A DNA stretch of 47,546 bases from an uncultured Pseudomonadota bacterium (GTDB lineage Bacteria > Bdellovibrionota_B > Oligoflexia > Oligoflexales > CAIYRB01). Position 1 is the first letter of the stretch; each line of letters opens with the position of its first letter. The position numbers and the translations under genes were made by a program. Under the pieces are notes generated by a model. The model had not been told where the DNA came from. It made no database searches and saw only the letters and a list, made by a program, of their open reading frames with translations. The stretch is taken from the NCBI GenBank assembly GCA_903928445.1, contig CAIYRB010000008.1, positions 1 to 47,546 on the forward strand, given 5' to 3'. Positions 1 to 9,756 of this stretch are shown in pieces.

Positions 1-57
1 CCACCGAGATCTACACCCTATCCTACACTCTTTCCCTACACGACGCTCTTCCGATCT
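1..57 (+). other. Illumina sequencing adapter left on the contig end
   Basis: The first 57 bases are not genomic. Bases 1-16 match the inner part of the Illumina P5 flow-cell adapter. Bases 17-24 read CCTATCCT, which I recognise as the i5 index D503. Bases 25-57 match the TruSeq read-1 primer region, ending in CTTCCGATCT. Genomic sequence starts at about base 58. The helicase reading frame happens to stay open across the junction. Confidence 0.97.
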
Positions 58-1107
58 AGGGTTCATGCCCGAACCAAGCAGTCCAAGACACTTCTCGGCA
101 ACCAGGTTAGCTTCCGCCGTCTCATCCTCGCACGGACTCAGAACAATCGGACTACTGTCTGTGGAGGCACTCCAAAGAGTCTTGTCCTTGCGCTGTGAAT
201 TATTCTTTATGACCGTGTTGGCAGCACCTAAAATGACGTTGGAGCAGCGATAATTTTGCTCCAGTTTAATGATTTTAGTCCCAGGGAACATTTTTTCGAA
301 CCGCTCTAAGACCTCAAACATCGCGCCGCGCCAGCTGTAGATCGACTGGTCATCGTCCCCTACAACGCAGACATCATGGGAGTCACTGGCAATTTGTTCG
401 AGTATGGCTAACTGGGCTTGATTGGTGTCTTGATATTCATCAACCATGATGTGACGAAAACGCCGCCTGACGGCGTCGCGGATGTCGGGGTGCTGCTGCA
501 GAAGAAAGACCGTGCGGTAGATGCAGTCGTCAAAGTCGATGACGCGGTTCAGTCGTAGCTGGCGTTCGTATAGCTCGAAAACCTCACCGAGCACGGCTAG
601 GTCAAAATTCATCAGCGCCCGACCGCCGCCGCGGCGAACGTCGTCGGGCGTGAGCAGGTGGTTTTTTGCGACGCCGATTTGTGCATGGAGCTTATCAGCT
701 TGGTACACCCCACCCCAGTTCTTCTCCTCGAGTCCTTTGCGGACCAAATCGATCTGGTCAGCGGTGCCAGCCAAGCTGAAGCCAGGGGTTAATCCGGCTT
801 GAACGGGATAGCGCCGAAGTAGATTCAGGCAAAAACTGTGAAAGGTCCCAAGCCATACTTTTTTCGCTCGGCCGCCGACCAGGGCCTTGGTGCGCTCGGC
901 CATCTCTTTGGCAGCTTTGTTGGTAAACGATAAAGCAACGATGGAATCACCGGGAATGCCGCAGCCGAGCATGTAGCCGATCCGGTAGGTGATGACTCTG
1001 GTTTTGCCGGTACCGGCTCCAGCAAGGATCATAAGTGGGCCGGACGTGTGGGTTACCGCGTCGCGTTGTTCCGCATTTAGTTCATCAATCTTGAAGTGCA
1101 TGGGCAT
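58..1107 (-). CDS. UvrD/PcrA/Rep-family DNA helicase, C-terminal part missing
   Basis: Superfamily 1A 3'-5' DNA helicase acting in DNA repair or replication restart. About 350 N-terminal residues remain; the family is usually 650-750 residues, and the rest is lost at the adapter junction. Visible motifs in order are a Q-motif-like NAEQ (residues 11-14), Walker A GAGTGKT (30-36), SFTNKAAKEM (motif Ia), GTFHSF (Ib), VDEYQDTN (motif II), DDDQSIYSWRG (III) and QNYRC (IV). Two in-frame ATGs lie at 1107 and 1101, neither with a clear ribosome binding site; I chose the outer one. The gene is divergent from yajC. PcrA, UvrD and Rep cannot be told apart from this half. Confidence 0.93.
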
Positions 1108-1192
1108 CCATTGGGCAGCCAGCCAGGGGCTACCTTGATCTTCCGCGGCCTATCGGCTAATGTCCGCATCTTGCTATACCTGGAGGACCTCG

Positions 1193-1564
1193 ATGAGTCT
1201 AATGCAACTAGTTTTCACCGCTTCAGACGCCCTTGCTCAAGCCGCCGATACCGCTGCCCCTGGTAAAGGTCCATCTTTGGTCGAGATGCTGGCAATGCCG
1301 GTTGGCTTCTTGTTTATCATGTACTTCTTCATCATTCGCCCCCAGCAAAAGAAGGCCAAGGATCAGAGCGACTTGCTGACCAATCTCAAGGCTGGCGACG
1401 AAGTCGTCACCTCTGGCGGAATTATCGGTAAGGTGCGGGCGGTTGCCGAAGCCTTCGTCACCTTAGAGGTGGCTAATAATGTCGCGATTAAAGTGCTTAA
1501 AGCCAATGTCAGCGGCTTGACCAAGGCACCTGTCGCGGTAGTCAAGGACGCAGTGAAGGCCTGA
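1193..1564 (+). CDS. yajC: YajC, Sec translocon accessory subunit
   Basis: Small inner-membrane protein that joins SecD-SecF and the SecYEG channel in protein export. The 123-residue product has one hydrophobic segment (around MPVGFLFIMYFFII) followed directly by the family hallmark RPQQKKAK, then a soluble domain with LKAGDEVVTSGGIIGKV. I chose the ATG at 1193 because GGAGG at 1182-1186 sits six bases upstream. An earlier in-frame ATG at 1160 lacks this and would add eleven non-conserved residues. secD and secF, the usual neighbours, do not follow here. Confidence 0.95.
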   Translation: MSLMQLVFTASDALAQAADTAAPGKGPSLVEMLAMPVGFLFIMYFFIIRPQQKKAKDQSDLLTNLKAGDEVVTSGGIIGKVRAVAEAFVTLEVANNVAIKVLKANVSGLTKAPVAVVKDAVKA

Positions 1565-1600
1565 TGTCTGGTCAGGTCGCTGGCGATTTGACTAGCCTTC

Positions 1601-1629
1601 GTGTCATGGTTCTGACGGTCTGCTACTAT
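1601..1629 (+). promoter_or_regulatory. possible sigma-70 type promoter of the outer-membrane-protein gene
   Basis: GTGTCA (1601-1606) and TACTAT (1624-1629) lie 17 bases apart, each matching four of six consensus bases, about 42 bases before the start codon at 1671. The region 1565-1670 is otherwise empty. Read by eye only. Confidence 0.3.
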
Positions 1630-1670
1630 AGAGTGGAGTCGCGATCATCACGCCCGGAGGCTACGCCGGA

Positions 1671-2675
1671 ATGACCAAGCTGATGCTGGTAAACGCTGTG
1701 TCTGTTTGTTGCGCCGGGTGGATGCTTAGTTCCGCCGCTTACGGCAAGGCTGAAGCCGTACCGCATTTGCCGGATGAATACGAAACGACCAGCGGCCATG
1801 GCCTTGCCATGAACAATGCTGGTTATGCCCAAAACGATGGCTTTACGGCGGTTCGTGCGAACCCGGCGCTGCTTTCGACGCAAAAGGACTATACGGTCTC
1901 GGCCGGCTACCATTGGCCGACGGCCGGTCGTGATTATTATCAGGCGGGAGTGGTCGACGCTAAGACCTCACCGGTCGCCGCTGGGGTGAGCTACACGGGC
2001 TACACCGATGACTTTTCATACCCGGTGGATCCGCTCTCGGCTAAAGCAACGGGCGCGTCGCTTTATGATTCGCCCGTAACACGGCGAGCCAGCATTGCTG
2101 TGGCCAGTGTTTTTGGCCAGTTTTCCTTCGGCCTTGGCGGTACTTATGTCGAAGCTCATCCGGCTCCAGGTTCGACGCAGCAGCAAAGTGGCGCAACTCG
2201 AATTTCGGGATTTGGTTTGAACGCTGGGATCGCTACGTCCATATCTCCAGAGTGGCGCTTCGGGGCGGCCATCGAGAATGCTTCCAGTCGCAAAATCAAA
2301 GATTACGATCCCCGCACTTTCAAAGTCGGCACGGCCTATAATGTGTCGCCCATGCTCACGCTTTTTCTCGACGCGCGGCAACGCGACCGAGTCCCTGAGT
2401 ATGAGGACCAAATTAGCCTCGACAATCCTAGCCAAAGCATTACGTTAAGTCAGCCGGAGCGGCTGGTGATTGGGTCTGCTGTGGCGATGGTTCAGGACTA
2501 TCTGCGGCTGACCGCCTCTTACGGTCAATCAACCACGGACGGCCGCCGACTGCTTTCTGGCGGGGCGGCGCTGATCAGCAAGAATTTCACCCTGTCCTAT
2601 GCAGCTTCGCGTCCCTACATGAAGATCCCTGGCGCACATCAGGTCGTTACTCTTAGCTTTGAAATGGCGATGTAA
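1671..2675 (+). CDS. probable outer-membrane beta-barrel protein, function unknown
   Basis: A 334-residue exported protein. An N-terminal signal peptide is visible (MTKLMLVNAVSVCCAGWML, cleavage likely near SSAAYGKA). The body is made of alternating short polar/hydrophobic strands rich in glycine, tyrosine and serine, typical of barrels of the FadL/PorV kind, for example QFSFGLGGTYVE, SGFGLNAGIATSI and LRLTASYGQS. The chain ends in LSFEMAM, a barrel-like last strand. NNAGYAQNDGFTAVRANPALL near the N-terminus resembles the opening of FadL-like or PorV-like proteins, but I cannot name the family. GGAGG at 1656-1660 supports the start. The stop is followed after two bases by the M16 protease start, so the two are probably cotranslated. 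Confidence 0.65.
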   Translation: MTKLMLVNAVSVCCAGWMLSSAAYGKAEAVPHLPDEYETTSGHGLAMNNAGYAQNDGFTAVRANPALLSTQKDYTVSAGYHWPTAGRDYYQAGVVDAKTSPVAAGVSYTGYTDDFSYPVDPLSAKATGASLYDSPVTRRASIAVASVFGQFSFGLGGTYVEAHPAPGSTQQQSGATRISGFGLNAGIATSISPEWRFGAAIENASSRKIKDYDPRTFKVGTAYNVSPMLTLFLDARQRDRVPEYEDQISLDNPSQSITLSQPERLVIGSAVAMVQDYLRLTASYGQSTTDGRRLLSGGAALISKNFTLSYAASRPYMKIPGAHQVVTLSFEMAM

Positions 2676-2677
2676 AA

Positions 2678-5308
2678 ATGATCCATGAAGTATTGGAGAA
2701 TGGTGTCGAAGTTGTTCTTAAGCAGAATCGCTTCACGCCGGCCGTTGCGGTTCAGGCCTGGGTAGGAGTCGGCTCATTGCACGAACAGCCAGCCGAACGT
2801 GGCATGGCCCACTTTTTGGAGCACATGCTTTTTAAGGGCACAGCCCGCCGCGAGGTTGGCGACATTGCGGCGACTGTTGAAGCCTGCGGTGGCGATATCA
2901 ATGCCTACACCACCTTTGATCAAACCGTCTTTTATCTTACTTTGGCCGCTGAGCATGCGGGTCTTGGGGTTGATCTACTTTGCGATGCCTTTGCCCATAG
3001 TGCTTTGGAGCCTATAGAATTTGAGCGCGAGCGCGAAGTCATCCTGGAAGAAATCAAGAGGTCCAATGACAGCCCTGGTGCTCGCATTGGCAAGCGGGTT
3101 TTCGAATTGGCTTTTGCCGGCAGCGAGGCCGGGCGACCGATTTTAGGGTCGGAGGCGAGCGTTCGGGCCTTTGCCCGAGATGAAGTCTACGCATTCTACC
3201 GGCGCTGGTACACGCCAGGAAATTTAACGGTCGTCGTCGTCGGTGATTTCGACCAGGCCGAAATGATGGATCAGGTGAAAGCGACCTTTGGCCAATTGCC
3301 GCCGCAGGAATGCTGCGACACCTTGCCGTCTGTGGTCCCAGTTCGCCCGGAGCGCCAAACGCCTTGGCCAAGGGTGTCGCTGATTCACGGCGACTTCCAA
3401 CAACCTCGCCTTGAGGTGGTCTACCCAGCCGCGGCTTTAGCGGAGGTCGACAGTACAGCGCTTGACCTGGCGGCCTTCGCTCTCGGCGCCGGTGAACTGG
3501 GTCGATTGAATTTGCGCTTGCGCGACGGTGAGGGGGTCGTGACATCGGTTGGCGCATCCGTTTACACGCCGTTATTCTCCGGCCTTTTTGAGGTTAGTGC
3601 GCTGACATCATTGACGTTGATGCCGTCAGCCGTGGCGGCGATTGCCCGCGAAGTCGCCTTATTGCATGACGATGAACCGGTGTCTGACGTGGAATTACAA
3701 AGGGCACGCGCCAACCTGAAAGCTGACCGCATTGCCCAGGAGGAAACGGTCGATGGACAGGCACGTAACCTCGGCTTTGGCATGCGCACGGCCCATAAAC
3801 TGCTTTACGACGATGTCTATACGGCCGTGGTCAACGCGATGCCGGTAACTGCCATCTCGGCTGCGTTGCGGCGCTGGTTAAAGCCAGAGGACGCCACGAT
3901 CGTCGCATTGCTACCGACCAATGCCGCCGTCACGGCCGAGGAGCTGCGTGCCGCTTTTCACCGCGGTTTGAAGGACGCCAGTGGGCGCTCTAAGTCTGAA
4001 GTTCAGGTGTCGGTCCGTTCAGCTCCCGTCAGCCGCAGCCCGGACGCCCAGGTGATCCAGGTTAAGCCCGGCCTGAAGCTGATCTATCGCCACAATCCCA
4101 ATGTCGAGCTGTTCACCATGACCGCTGCAACCGAGGGCGGCTTACGGGGAGAAACTGCGGCGAACTCTGGTATTTACCACGCCCTGTTCGCGATGCTTGG
4201 TCTAGCCAGTGAGACACATGACTATAGCGCATTGATGCACGCGGTCGAAGGCCTAGGCGCCAGCTTGGAAGGCTTTTCTGGGAAGGACTCGGCGGGTTTT
4301 CACCTCCAGTGCCTGACCGAGCATGCAGCAACCATGCTGGGGCTTTTTCGAGAAGTACTTCTGACACCGAGCTTTCCTGAGGCCCAGTGGCAGCCGATCA
4401 AACGCGAAATCGAGCAGGCAATTGCGGCGCAGGAAGATTCTCCAAGTGGCGTGTGCCTGCGTCGCTTTCAAGAGCGCCTGTATGGCAATCATCCTTATTG
4501 CTACCCGCTGATTGGCAATGCGGAGTCCGTCGCCCAATTCACCCCAAAGATGCTGCAAGAGTTTTACCAGCAGTTGGTCGCCAGCGGGCCTTGGGTCATC
4601 GCTGTGGCCTCGACACTGTCAGTGGAGGCAGTGGTTGAGCTTGTAAGCAAGGCTTTAGACCAGTTCAACCCGGCACCCAAGTCGCGTCAATTTGCGAGTG
4701 AACGGGTGCCCGAATCCGGTAGGCCGGGCATCCTCAAGGTGGCCAAGGACCGGGAACAGGCGCATTTGGTCTATGGCTTTCGCGGTTTGACCTGGGCTGA
4801 CCCCGACCGCTATGCCCTCGATCTGCTAATCACCATCCTAGGTGGTCACGGCGGCCGCTTGTTCAGGGAGTTGCGCGACAAGAGCAGCTTGGCGTACACC
4901 GTAAGCCCGATTGTCGCTTATGGCTGTCACCCTGGAATAGTCGGGTCCTACATTGCTTGTGCGCCCGAAAAGGCGCAGCGCGCCTTGGCGTCGCTTGAGG
5001 AGGAGATGCTCGCCTTAACCCGCCAGACCCCGAGTGCCTCAGAGGTCGAAAGGGCCCGCAGCTACATCATTGGGTCGCATGAAATGGGCCTGCAAAAGAG
5101 CGATGCACAGACAAGTACGATGGCTCTCATGGAACTCTACGGCTATGGTTTCAATGACTTTCTCACCTATCCTGAGCGGATCAAAGCGGTGACCGCAGGC
5201 GACGTGATGCGGGTGGCTAGGAGGTTGTTTTTGCCGGCCAAAGCCGTCACTGTGGTTGTGGGCCCCGAAGCTGAAAGGGATGCTTTACGCGACGCTCAGT
5301 TGTGTTAA
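2678..5308 (+). CDS. fused two-half M16 (pitrilysin/insulinase-type) zinc protease
   Basis: Zinc metallopeptidase of the inverzincin family, 876 residues, made of two M16 halves in one chain. The N-terminal half has HFLEH at residues 45-49 (two zinc histidines and the catalytic Glu), CGGDINAYTT, and EREREVILEEI, which supplies the distal Glu ligand. The C-terminal half, from about residue 455, has no HxxEH; the matching place near residue 497 reads YHALFAML. It keeps the substrate-side signature GGRLFRELRDKSSLAY (about 724-739). This active/inactive pairing is the family norm. I see no signal peptide, so it may be cytoplasmic. The start is two bases after the preceding stop, with no strong ribosome binding site, suggesting translational coupling. 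Confidence 0.9.
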   Translation: MIHEVLENGVEVVLKQNRFTPAVAVQAWVGVGSLHEQPAERGMAHFLEHMLFKGTARREVGDIAATVEACGGDINAYTTFDQTVFYLTLAAEHAGLGVDLLCDAFAHSALEPIEFEREREVILEEIKRSNDSPGARIGKRVFELAFAGSEAGRPILGSEASVRAFARDEVYAFYRRWYTPGNLTVVVVGDFDQAEMMDQVKATFGQLPPQECCDTLPSVVPVRPERQTPWPRVSLIHGDFQQPRLEVVYPAAALAEVDSTALDLAAFALGAGELGRLNLRLRDGEGVVTSVGASVYTPLFSGLFEVSALTSLTLMPSAVAAIAREVALLHDDEPVSDVELQRARANLKADRIAQEETVDGQARNLGFGMRTAHKLLYDDVYTAVVNAMPVTAISAALRRWLKPEDATIVALLPTNAAVTAEELRAAFHRGLKDASGRSKSEVQVSVRSAPVSRSPDAQVIQVKPGLKLIYRHNPNVELFTMTAATEGGLRGETAANSGIYHALFAMLGLASETHDYSALMHAVEGLGASLEGFSGKDSAGFHLQCLTEHAATMLGLFREVLLTPSFPEAQWQPIKREIEQAIAAQEDSPSGVCLRRFQERLYGNHPYCYPLIGNAESVAQFTPKMLQEFYQQLVASGPWVIAVASTLSVEAVVELVSKALDQFNPAPKSRQFASERVPESGRPGILKVAKDREQAHLVYGFRGLTWADPDRYALDLLITILGGHGGRLFRELRDKSSLAYTVSPIVAYGCHPGIVGSYIACAPEKAQRALASLEEEMLALTRQTPSASEVERARSYIIGSHEMGLQKSDAQTSTMALMELYGYGFNDFLTYPERIKAVTAGDVMRVARRLFLPAKAVTVVVGPEAERDALRDAQLC

Positions 5309-5312
5309 GTTT

Positions 5313-5327
5313 GGCGCTCTTAGCGCC
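5313..5327 (+). terminator. short GC hairpin after the M16 gene
   Basis: GGCGCT and AGCGCC form a perfect six-pair stem with a three-base loop, starting four bases after the M16 stop codon. Only TT follows, not a long T run, so it is a weak terminator or an RNA-stabilising hairpin separating the protease from sdhC. Confidence 0.4.
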
Positions 5328-5370
5328 TTGTGGATAGGGCAAACGGTTTCTTCAATAGCGAGGGTTAACG

Positions 5371-6036
5371 ATGGGCTGGCTGCGGCAGACCACTGATTCA
5401 TCTATTGGCGGTAAGCTCATAGTGGCGGTGACGGGATTGGCTATGGTGGGGTTCGTCGTCGCCCATCTTTCGGGTAACCTGCTGGTTTTTGGCGGACCTC
5501 AGGCGGTTAACAGTTATGCCGAAGGCTTACGCAAATTGGGTGCTCTGCTATGGGTTGCTCGGATCGGGCTGCTGGTCATGGCAACGCTGCATATCGTCTT
5601 TGCCATTAAATTAAATCTGGCAAACCGCGCCGCAAGACCGCAGGCCTACGCGGTCAAGACCTACCGGCGCGCCAGCTTTGCCTCCAGGTCGATGCTGCTG
5701 ACCGGAATGGCTTTGCTTGGGTATATCTTATTCCATCTCGCGCACTTTACGTTTAGAGCGACTAGTCCCGAACTTGCGGCTCTTGGCGAGTACGAGGTCT
5801 ACCAGATGATCGTCCTGTCGTTTCAGCAACCGCTGATTGCAGGGCTCTATATCGTCTCGATGCTTCTGCTGGGACTGCACTTATCGCATGGCGTTTCTAG
5901 CTTGTTTCAAACCCTTGGTTTTAATCACCCCAAGTACCGTAGCCTGGTCGGGTCCATTGGCCCCATCTTAGGCGTGTTGCTCGCCCTGGGATTTAGCTCG
6001 ATTCCCGCGGCTGTTCTGTTTGGCCTTCTGAAATAA
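5371..6036 (+). CDS. sdhC: succinate dehydrogenase/fumarate reductase cytochrome b subunit (B-type)
   Basis: Membrane anchor of complex II, passing electrons between SdhB and the quinone pool. The 221-residue protein has about five hydrophobic segments. Histidines at 32 (VVAHLSGN), 74 (ATLHIVF), 122 and 125 (FHLAH) and 170 and 173 (LHLSHG) include the expected axial ligands of two hemes. One di-heme five-helix subunit with no separate SdhD is the B-type arrangement (Wolinella, Bacillus and many deltaproteobacteria). GCGAGGG at 5358-5364 is a good ribosome binding site. First gene of sdhCAB. Confidence 0.93.
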   Translation: MGWLRQTTDSSIGGKLIVAVTGLAMVGFVVAHLSGNLLVFGGPQAVNSYAEGLRKLGALLWVARIGLLVMATLHIVFAIKLNLANRAARPQAYAVKTYRRASFASRSMLLTGMALLGYILFHLAHFTFRATSPELAALGEYEVYQMIVLSFQQPLIAGLYIVSMLLLGLHLSHGVSSLFQTLGFNHPKYRSLVGSIGPILGVLLALGFSSIPAAVLFGLLK

Positions 6037-6056
6037 GCTTTCATCCGAGGGTTTTT

Positions 6057-7967
6057 ATGAATTTAGATGCAAAGATCCCGGCGGGACCGATCGCCGACAA
6101 GTGGACCAACCATAAGTTTGATATGAAGTTGGTCAATCCGGCCAATAAGCGCAAGTATACCGTCATCGTTGTTGGGACGGGTCTGGCCGGCGGCGCCGCC
6201 GCAGCGACCTTGGCCGAGCTGGGTTACAATGTTCTGAACTTCTGCTTTCAGGACAGTCCGCGGCGCGCCCACTCGATTGCCGCGCAGGGCGGAATCAATG
6301 CGGCAAAGAATTACCAGGGCGATGGCGACAGCGTCCACCGCCTCTTCTACGATACGGTTAAAGGCGGGGATTTTCGTTCGCGCGAAGCTAACGTTCACCG
6401 TTTGGCCGAAGTCAGTGTCAACATCATCGATCAATGCGTGGCGCAGGGCGTGCCCTTCGCCCGCGAATACGGCGGCCTACTCGCCAATAGGTCGTTTGGT
6501 GGGGCGCAGGTGTCGCGCACCTTTTATGCTCGTGGGCAGACCGGTCAGCAGCTGCTGCTCGGCGCTTATCAAGCCCTGGAGCGTCAGGTGGGTGCTGGCA
6601 CCGTCAAAATGTTTGCCCGTACGGAGATGCTCGACCTCGTCGTGGAAAACGGCCGAGCGGCTGGCATTGTCGTTCGTGATCTGGTCACTGGTGCCATCAC
6701 GACCTATGCGGCTCACGCCGTAGTCATGGCCACCGGTGGTTATGGCAATGTCTTTTATCTTTCGACCAACGCTAAGGGGTCCAACGTTTCGGCGACCTTT
6801 CGTGCCTATAAACGAGGGGCAGGCTTTGCCAACCCGTGTTTCACCCAGATTCATCCGACCTGCATTCCAGTCAGCGGCGATTATCAATCAAAGCTCACCC
6901 TGATGTCGGAATCCCTACGCAACGATGGTCGCGTGTGGGCGCCAAAAAAACAGGGTGATAAACGTCCACCTCGGGACATCCCCGAAGCCGAGCGCGACTA
7001 TTACTTAGAGCGAAAGTATCCTAGTTACGGCAATCTCGCCCCTCGCGACATCGCTTCGCGAGCCGCCAAGGAAGCTTGCGATGATGGGCGCGGTGTCGGC
7101 GAGAGCGGTCGCGGCGTCTACCTTGATTTTGCGGCGGCCATCGAGCGTCAAGGCAAGGACGTGATCGAGCAGCGCTACGGCAACTTGTTCCAAATGTATG
7201 ACAAGATCACTGCTGAAAACCCTTATGAAATGCCCATGCGCATCTATCCAGCCGTCCACTACACGATGGGCGGCTTGTGGGTGGACTATAACCTCCAAAG
7301 CAATATTCCTGGGCTTTTTGTGCTTGGCGAGGCCAACTTTTCCGACCACGGCGCCAACCGACTTGGTGCCAGTGCGTTGATGCAGGGGTTAGCCGATGGC
7401 TACTTTATCATCCCCTACACCTTGGGCAACTACTTGGCGGGAATCAGCCGCGACCCGGTCAAGGCCGACGGCGACTCGTTTAAGAGCACCAAGAATGACG
7501 TCGAAGTCCGCATCGCCAAGCTGCTTGGCAGCAAGGGTAAGCGGACCGTCGACAGCTTTCATAAAGAGCTGGGCTTGATCATGTGGGAAAAGTGTGGAAT
7601 GGCGCGCAATAAGGCTGGCCTTACGGAAGCTTTGCGGAAGATTCCGGCGCTGCGCGAGGAGTTTTGGCAAAACGTCCGGGTCTTGGGTGACAAGGACAAC
7701 CTCAACCAGTCATTGGAAAAGGCCGGACGGGTCGCCGATTTCCTTGAGTTTGGCGAAATCCTTTGCGCTGACGCCTTGACCAGGGAAGAGTCGTGCGGTG
7801 GTCACTTTCGCGAGGAGTATCAGGATCAGGGCGAGGCCAAAAGGGATGATGAGCACTTTGCCCACGCCGCGGTCTGGGAGTATCAAGGCGAGGGTAAAGC
7901 CCCCAAGCGTCATACCGAAGCGTTGACCTTTGACGAAGTCCATTTGGCGACGAGGAGCTACAAATGA
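6057..7967 (+). CDS. sdhA: succinate dehydrogenase/fumarate reductase flavoprotein subunit
   Basis: Catalytic subunit of complex II, 636 residues, interconverting succinate and fumarate with covalently bound FAD. It has the dinucleotide-binding stretch [19 protein letters not shown] near residues 39-57, and [12 protein letters not shown], where His72 is the expected FAD-linked histidine. HPTCIP and the arginine-containing stretch SESLRNDG belong to the active-site region, and [11 protein letters not shown] is the conserved C-terminal FAD signature. CGAGGG at 6046-6051 lies five bases before the ATG. The stop overlaps the sdhB start by four bases. Confidence 0.97.
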   Translation: MNLDAKIPAGPIADKWTNHKFDMKLVNPANKRKYTVIVVGTGLAGGAAAATLAELGYNVLNFCFQDSPRRAHSIAAQGGINAAKNYQGDGDSVHRLFYDTVKGGDFRSREANVHRLAEVSVNIIDQCVAQGVPFAREYGGLLANRSFGGAQVSRTFYARGQTGQQLLLGAYQALERQVGAGTVKMFARTEMLDLVVENGRAAGIVVRDLVTGAITTYAAHAVVMATGGYGNVFYLSTNAKGSNVSATFRAYKRGAGFANPCFTQIHPTCIPVSGDYQSKLTLMSESLRNDGRVWAPKKQGDKRPPRDIPEAERDYYLERKYPSYGNLAPRDIASRAAKEACDDGRGVGESGRGVYLDFAAAIERQGKDVIEQRYGNLFQMYDKITAENPYEMPMRIYPAVHYTMGGLWVDYNLQSNIPGLFVLGEANFSDHGANRLGASALMQGLADGYFIIPYTLGNYLAGISRDPVKADGDSFKSTKNDVEVRIAKLLGSKGKRTVDSFHKELGLIMWEKCGMARNKAGLTEALRKIPALREEFWQNVRVLGDKDNLNQSLEKAGRVADFLEFGEILCADALTREESCGGHFREEYQDQGEAKRDDEHFAHAAVWEYQGEGKAPKRHTEALTFDEVHLATRSYK

Positions 7968-8740
7968 AGCTTAAACTGCATGTCTGGCGGCAAAAGGACC
8001 GGCAATCCACCGGTCGAATGGTGGCTTACGATGCGCCAAACGTAAATCCTGAGATGTCCTTCCTGGAAATGCTCGACGTCGTCAATGAGGAGCTCACGGG
8101 TAAGGGCGAAGACCCCATTGCCTTTGATCACGACTGTCGCGAAGGAATCTGCGGTAGCTGCTCGATGGTCATCAATGGCACTCCCCACGGCCCGTCCAAG
8201 GGTACGACGGTGTGCCAGCTGCACATGCGGCATTTCACCGACGGGCAGGACGTTCACATCGAACCTTGGCGGGCAAAGGCCTTTCCTGTCCTTCAAGATC
8301 TTGTGGTTGACCGCTCGGCCTTTGATCGGATAATCCAGGCGGGCGGGTTCATTTCGGTTAACAGCGGAAGCGCTCAGGACGCTAACAATCTGCCAGTAGC
8401 GAAAGGCGATGCCGACCAATCGATGGATGCAGCAGCCTGTATTGGCTGTGGTGCCTGTGTTGCCGCGTGCAAGAACTCGGCGGCGATGTTGTTCGCAGCG
8501 GCTAAGATTTCGCACTTAGGACTATTGCCACAGGGCCAACCGGAACGCCGGCGGCGTGCGATCAATATGGTCAAGCAGATGGATCTAGAGGGCTTTGGCA
8601 ATTGTTCCAACCAGTACGAATGCGAAGCGGTATGTCCCAAAGAGATAAGTGTCGGTTTTATCGCGCGAATGAATCGTGATTATTTAAGTTCGTCGATCTT
8701 TAGCAAGGAGACCGGCTCCGCCTCGAAAAGCGAGGATTGA
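7964..8740 (+). CDS. sdhB: succinate dehydrogenase/fumarate reductase iron-sulfur subunit
   Basis: Carries electrons from SdhA to the cytochrome subunit through three iron-sulfur clusters; 258 residues. The ferredoxin-type site uses Cys58, 63, 66 and 84 (CREGICGSC ... C). The second domain has [11 protein letters not shown] (Cys159, 162, 165, 169) and a second set, Cys214, 220 and 224, in [10 protein letters not shown], as expected for the 4Fe-4S and 3Fe-4S clusters. ATGA overlap with sdhA indicates coupled translation. No cysteine is missing. Confidence 0.96.
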   Translation: MKLKLHVWRQKDRQSTGRMVAYDAPNVNPEMSFLEMLDVVNEELTGKGEDPIAFDHDCREGICGSCSMVINGTPHGPSKGTTVCQLHMRHFTDGQDVHIEPWRAKAFPVLQDLVVDRSAFDRIIQAGGFISVNSGSAQDANNLPVAKGDADQSMDAAACIGCGACVAACKNSAAMLFAAAKISHLGLLPQGQPERRRRAINMVKQMDLEGFGNCSNQYECEAVCPKEISVGFIARMNRDYLSSSIFSKETGSASKSED

Positions 8741-8755
8741 CCCGAAAGGTGCCCC

Positions 8756-8992
8756 ATGACCTACGAAATCATCGTGCAGCTAAAAGCAGAAGTACTCGAT
8801 CCCGAAGGCCGGGCGATTCAGGAGACCCTGGCTCGGCTCGGCTTCGGCGCTTTAAAGGCCGTCAATGTAGCTAAGCGCTATTCGATAGAACTCGATGCTA
8901 AGGCTCCGGAAGCTGACGAGCTGGTGCAAAGAATCGCCCGCGAATATTTAGCAAATCCAGTCTCGGAAACCTTCCAAGTCAGAAAGTTGTAA
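8756..8992 (+). CDS. purS: phosphoribosylformylglycinamidine synthase subunit PurS
   Basis: Small (78 residues) structural subunit that bridges PurQ and PurL in the three-part FGAM synthase of purine synthesis. It shows the family pattern: LKAEVLDPEGRAIQETLARLGF, then SIELDA, then a terminal strand in SETFQVRKL. GAAAGG at 8744-8749 precedes the ATG. First gene of the purSQLF run, 15 bases after sdhB. Confidence 0.93.
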   Translation: MTYEIIVQLKAEVLDPEGRAIQETLARLGFGALKAVNVAKRYSIELDAKAPEADELVQRIAREYLANPVSETFQVRKL

Positions 8993-8997
8993 CCGCG

Positions 8998-9741
8998 ATG
9001 AGTGTTCCGTCCGCTGCCAGCCTGACTCCTAAGTTTAGCCCATCGGGCAAGCTAAGGATCGGGCTGGTACAGTTTCCAGGTTCCAATTGTGATCAAGATT
9101 GCTTCGATGTCTTGGCCAGGCATTTTGGCATCAAAGTAGCACCGGTCTGGCACACCCAGACAGAGCTGCCGGCTCTCGATGCGGTGATATTGCCGGGTGG
9201 GTTTAGCTACGGCGATTACTTGCGCAGCGGTGCACTTGCGGCGCATTCACCGATCATGATCGCCGTGAAAGACTTTGTCGCCAAAGGCGGCGCGGTGCTT
9301 GGTATCTGCAATGGGTTCCAGATTTTAACCGAATCTCACCTTCTGCCCGGCGCTTTACTTCGCAACAGCAACCGGCAATTTATCTGCGAGTATGTCCATC
9401 TGGCGACCGCGTCTGGCCAAAGTGTGTATCACAAGGCGTTGGCTGGAAAGGTCTCTCGGTTACCGATTGCCCATGGTGAGGGGCGCTTTTATGTTGATGC
9501 CGACGGGCTAAAGCGTCTGCAAGACCAGGGGCAAATCGCGCTTCGTTACGCTAGTCCGATTGGACTTACTGGGCCAGACTTCAATCCGAACGGCGCAGTG
9601 GATCAGATTGCCGGCATTGTTAGTGCTAACGGCCGCGTCCTCGGACTGATGCCCCACCCTGAGCGCGCTACCGATTCGTTGCTCGGGGGTAGCACCGACG
9701 GCTTAGCGGTGCTCGAAGCGTTTTTATCGTCCTTTACCTAA
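8998..9741 (+). CDS. purQ: phosphoribosylformylglycinamidine synthase glutaminase subunit PurQ
   Basis: Class I glutamine amidotransferase that supplies ammonia to PurL. Of 247 residues, GICNGFQIL holds the nucleophile Cys104, and LMPHPERATD holds His220 and Glu222 of the triad. QFPGSNCDQD marks the usual N-terminus of the family, so this protein carries about 18 extra residues ahead of it. No other in-frame start codon is evident between them. The start lies five bases after the purS stop without a clear ribosome binding site, suggesting coupling. Confidence 0.95.
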   Translation: MSVPSAASLTPKFSPSGKLRIGLVQFPGSNCDQDCFDVLARHFGIKVAPVWHTQTELPALDAVILPGGFSYGDYLRSGALAAHSPIMIAVKDFVAKGGAVLGICNGFQILTESHLLPGALLRNSNRQFICEYVHLATASGQSVYHKALAGKVSRLPIAHGEGRFYVDADGLKRLQDQGQIALRYASPIGLTGPDFNPNGAVDQIAGIVSANGRVLGLMPHPERATDSLLGGSTDGLAVLEAFLSSFT

Positions 9742-9756
9742 GGAAATCCGTTACCG

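Noticed and set aside
1135..1163. TTGATC and TAATGT, 17 bases apart, as a yajC promoter
   Set aside because: Too few matches in the second box to support it over chance.
3054..3557. Long minus-strand frame opposite the M16 gene (167 codons)
   Set aside because: Arg/Pro-rich translation typical of a shadow of the real gene; no motif or ribosome binding site.
5328..5356. TTGTGG and TTCAAT, 17 bases apart, as an sdhC promoter
   Set aside because: The second box sits directly on top of the sdhC ribosome binding site, leaving no room for a leader.
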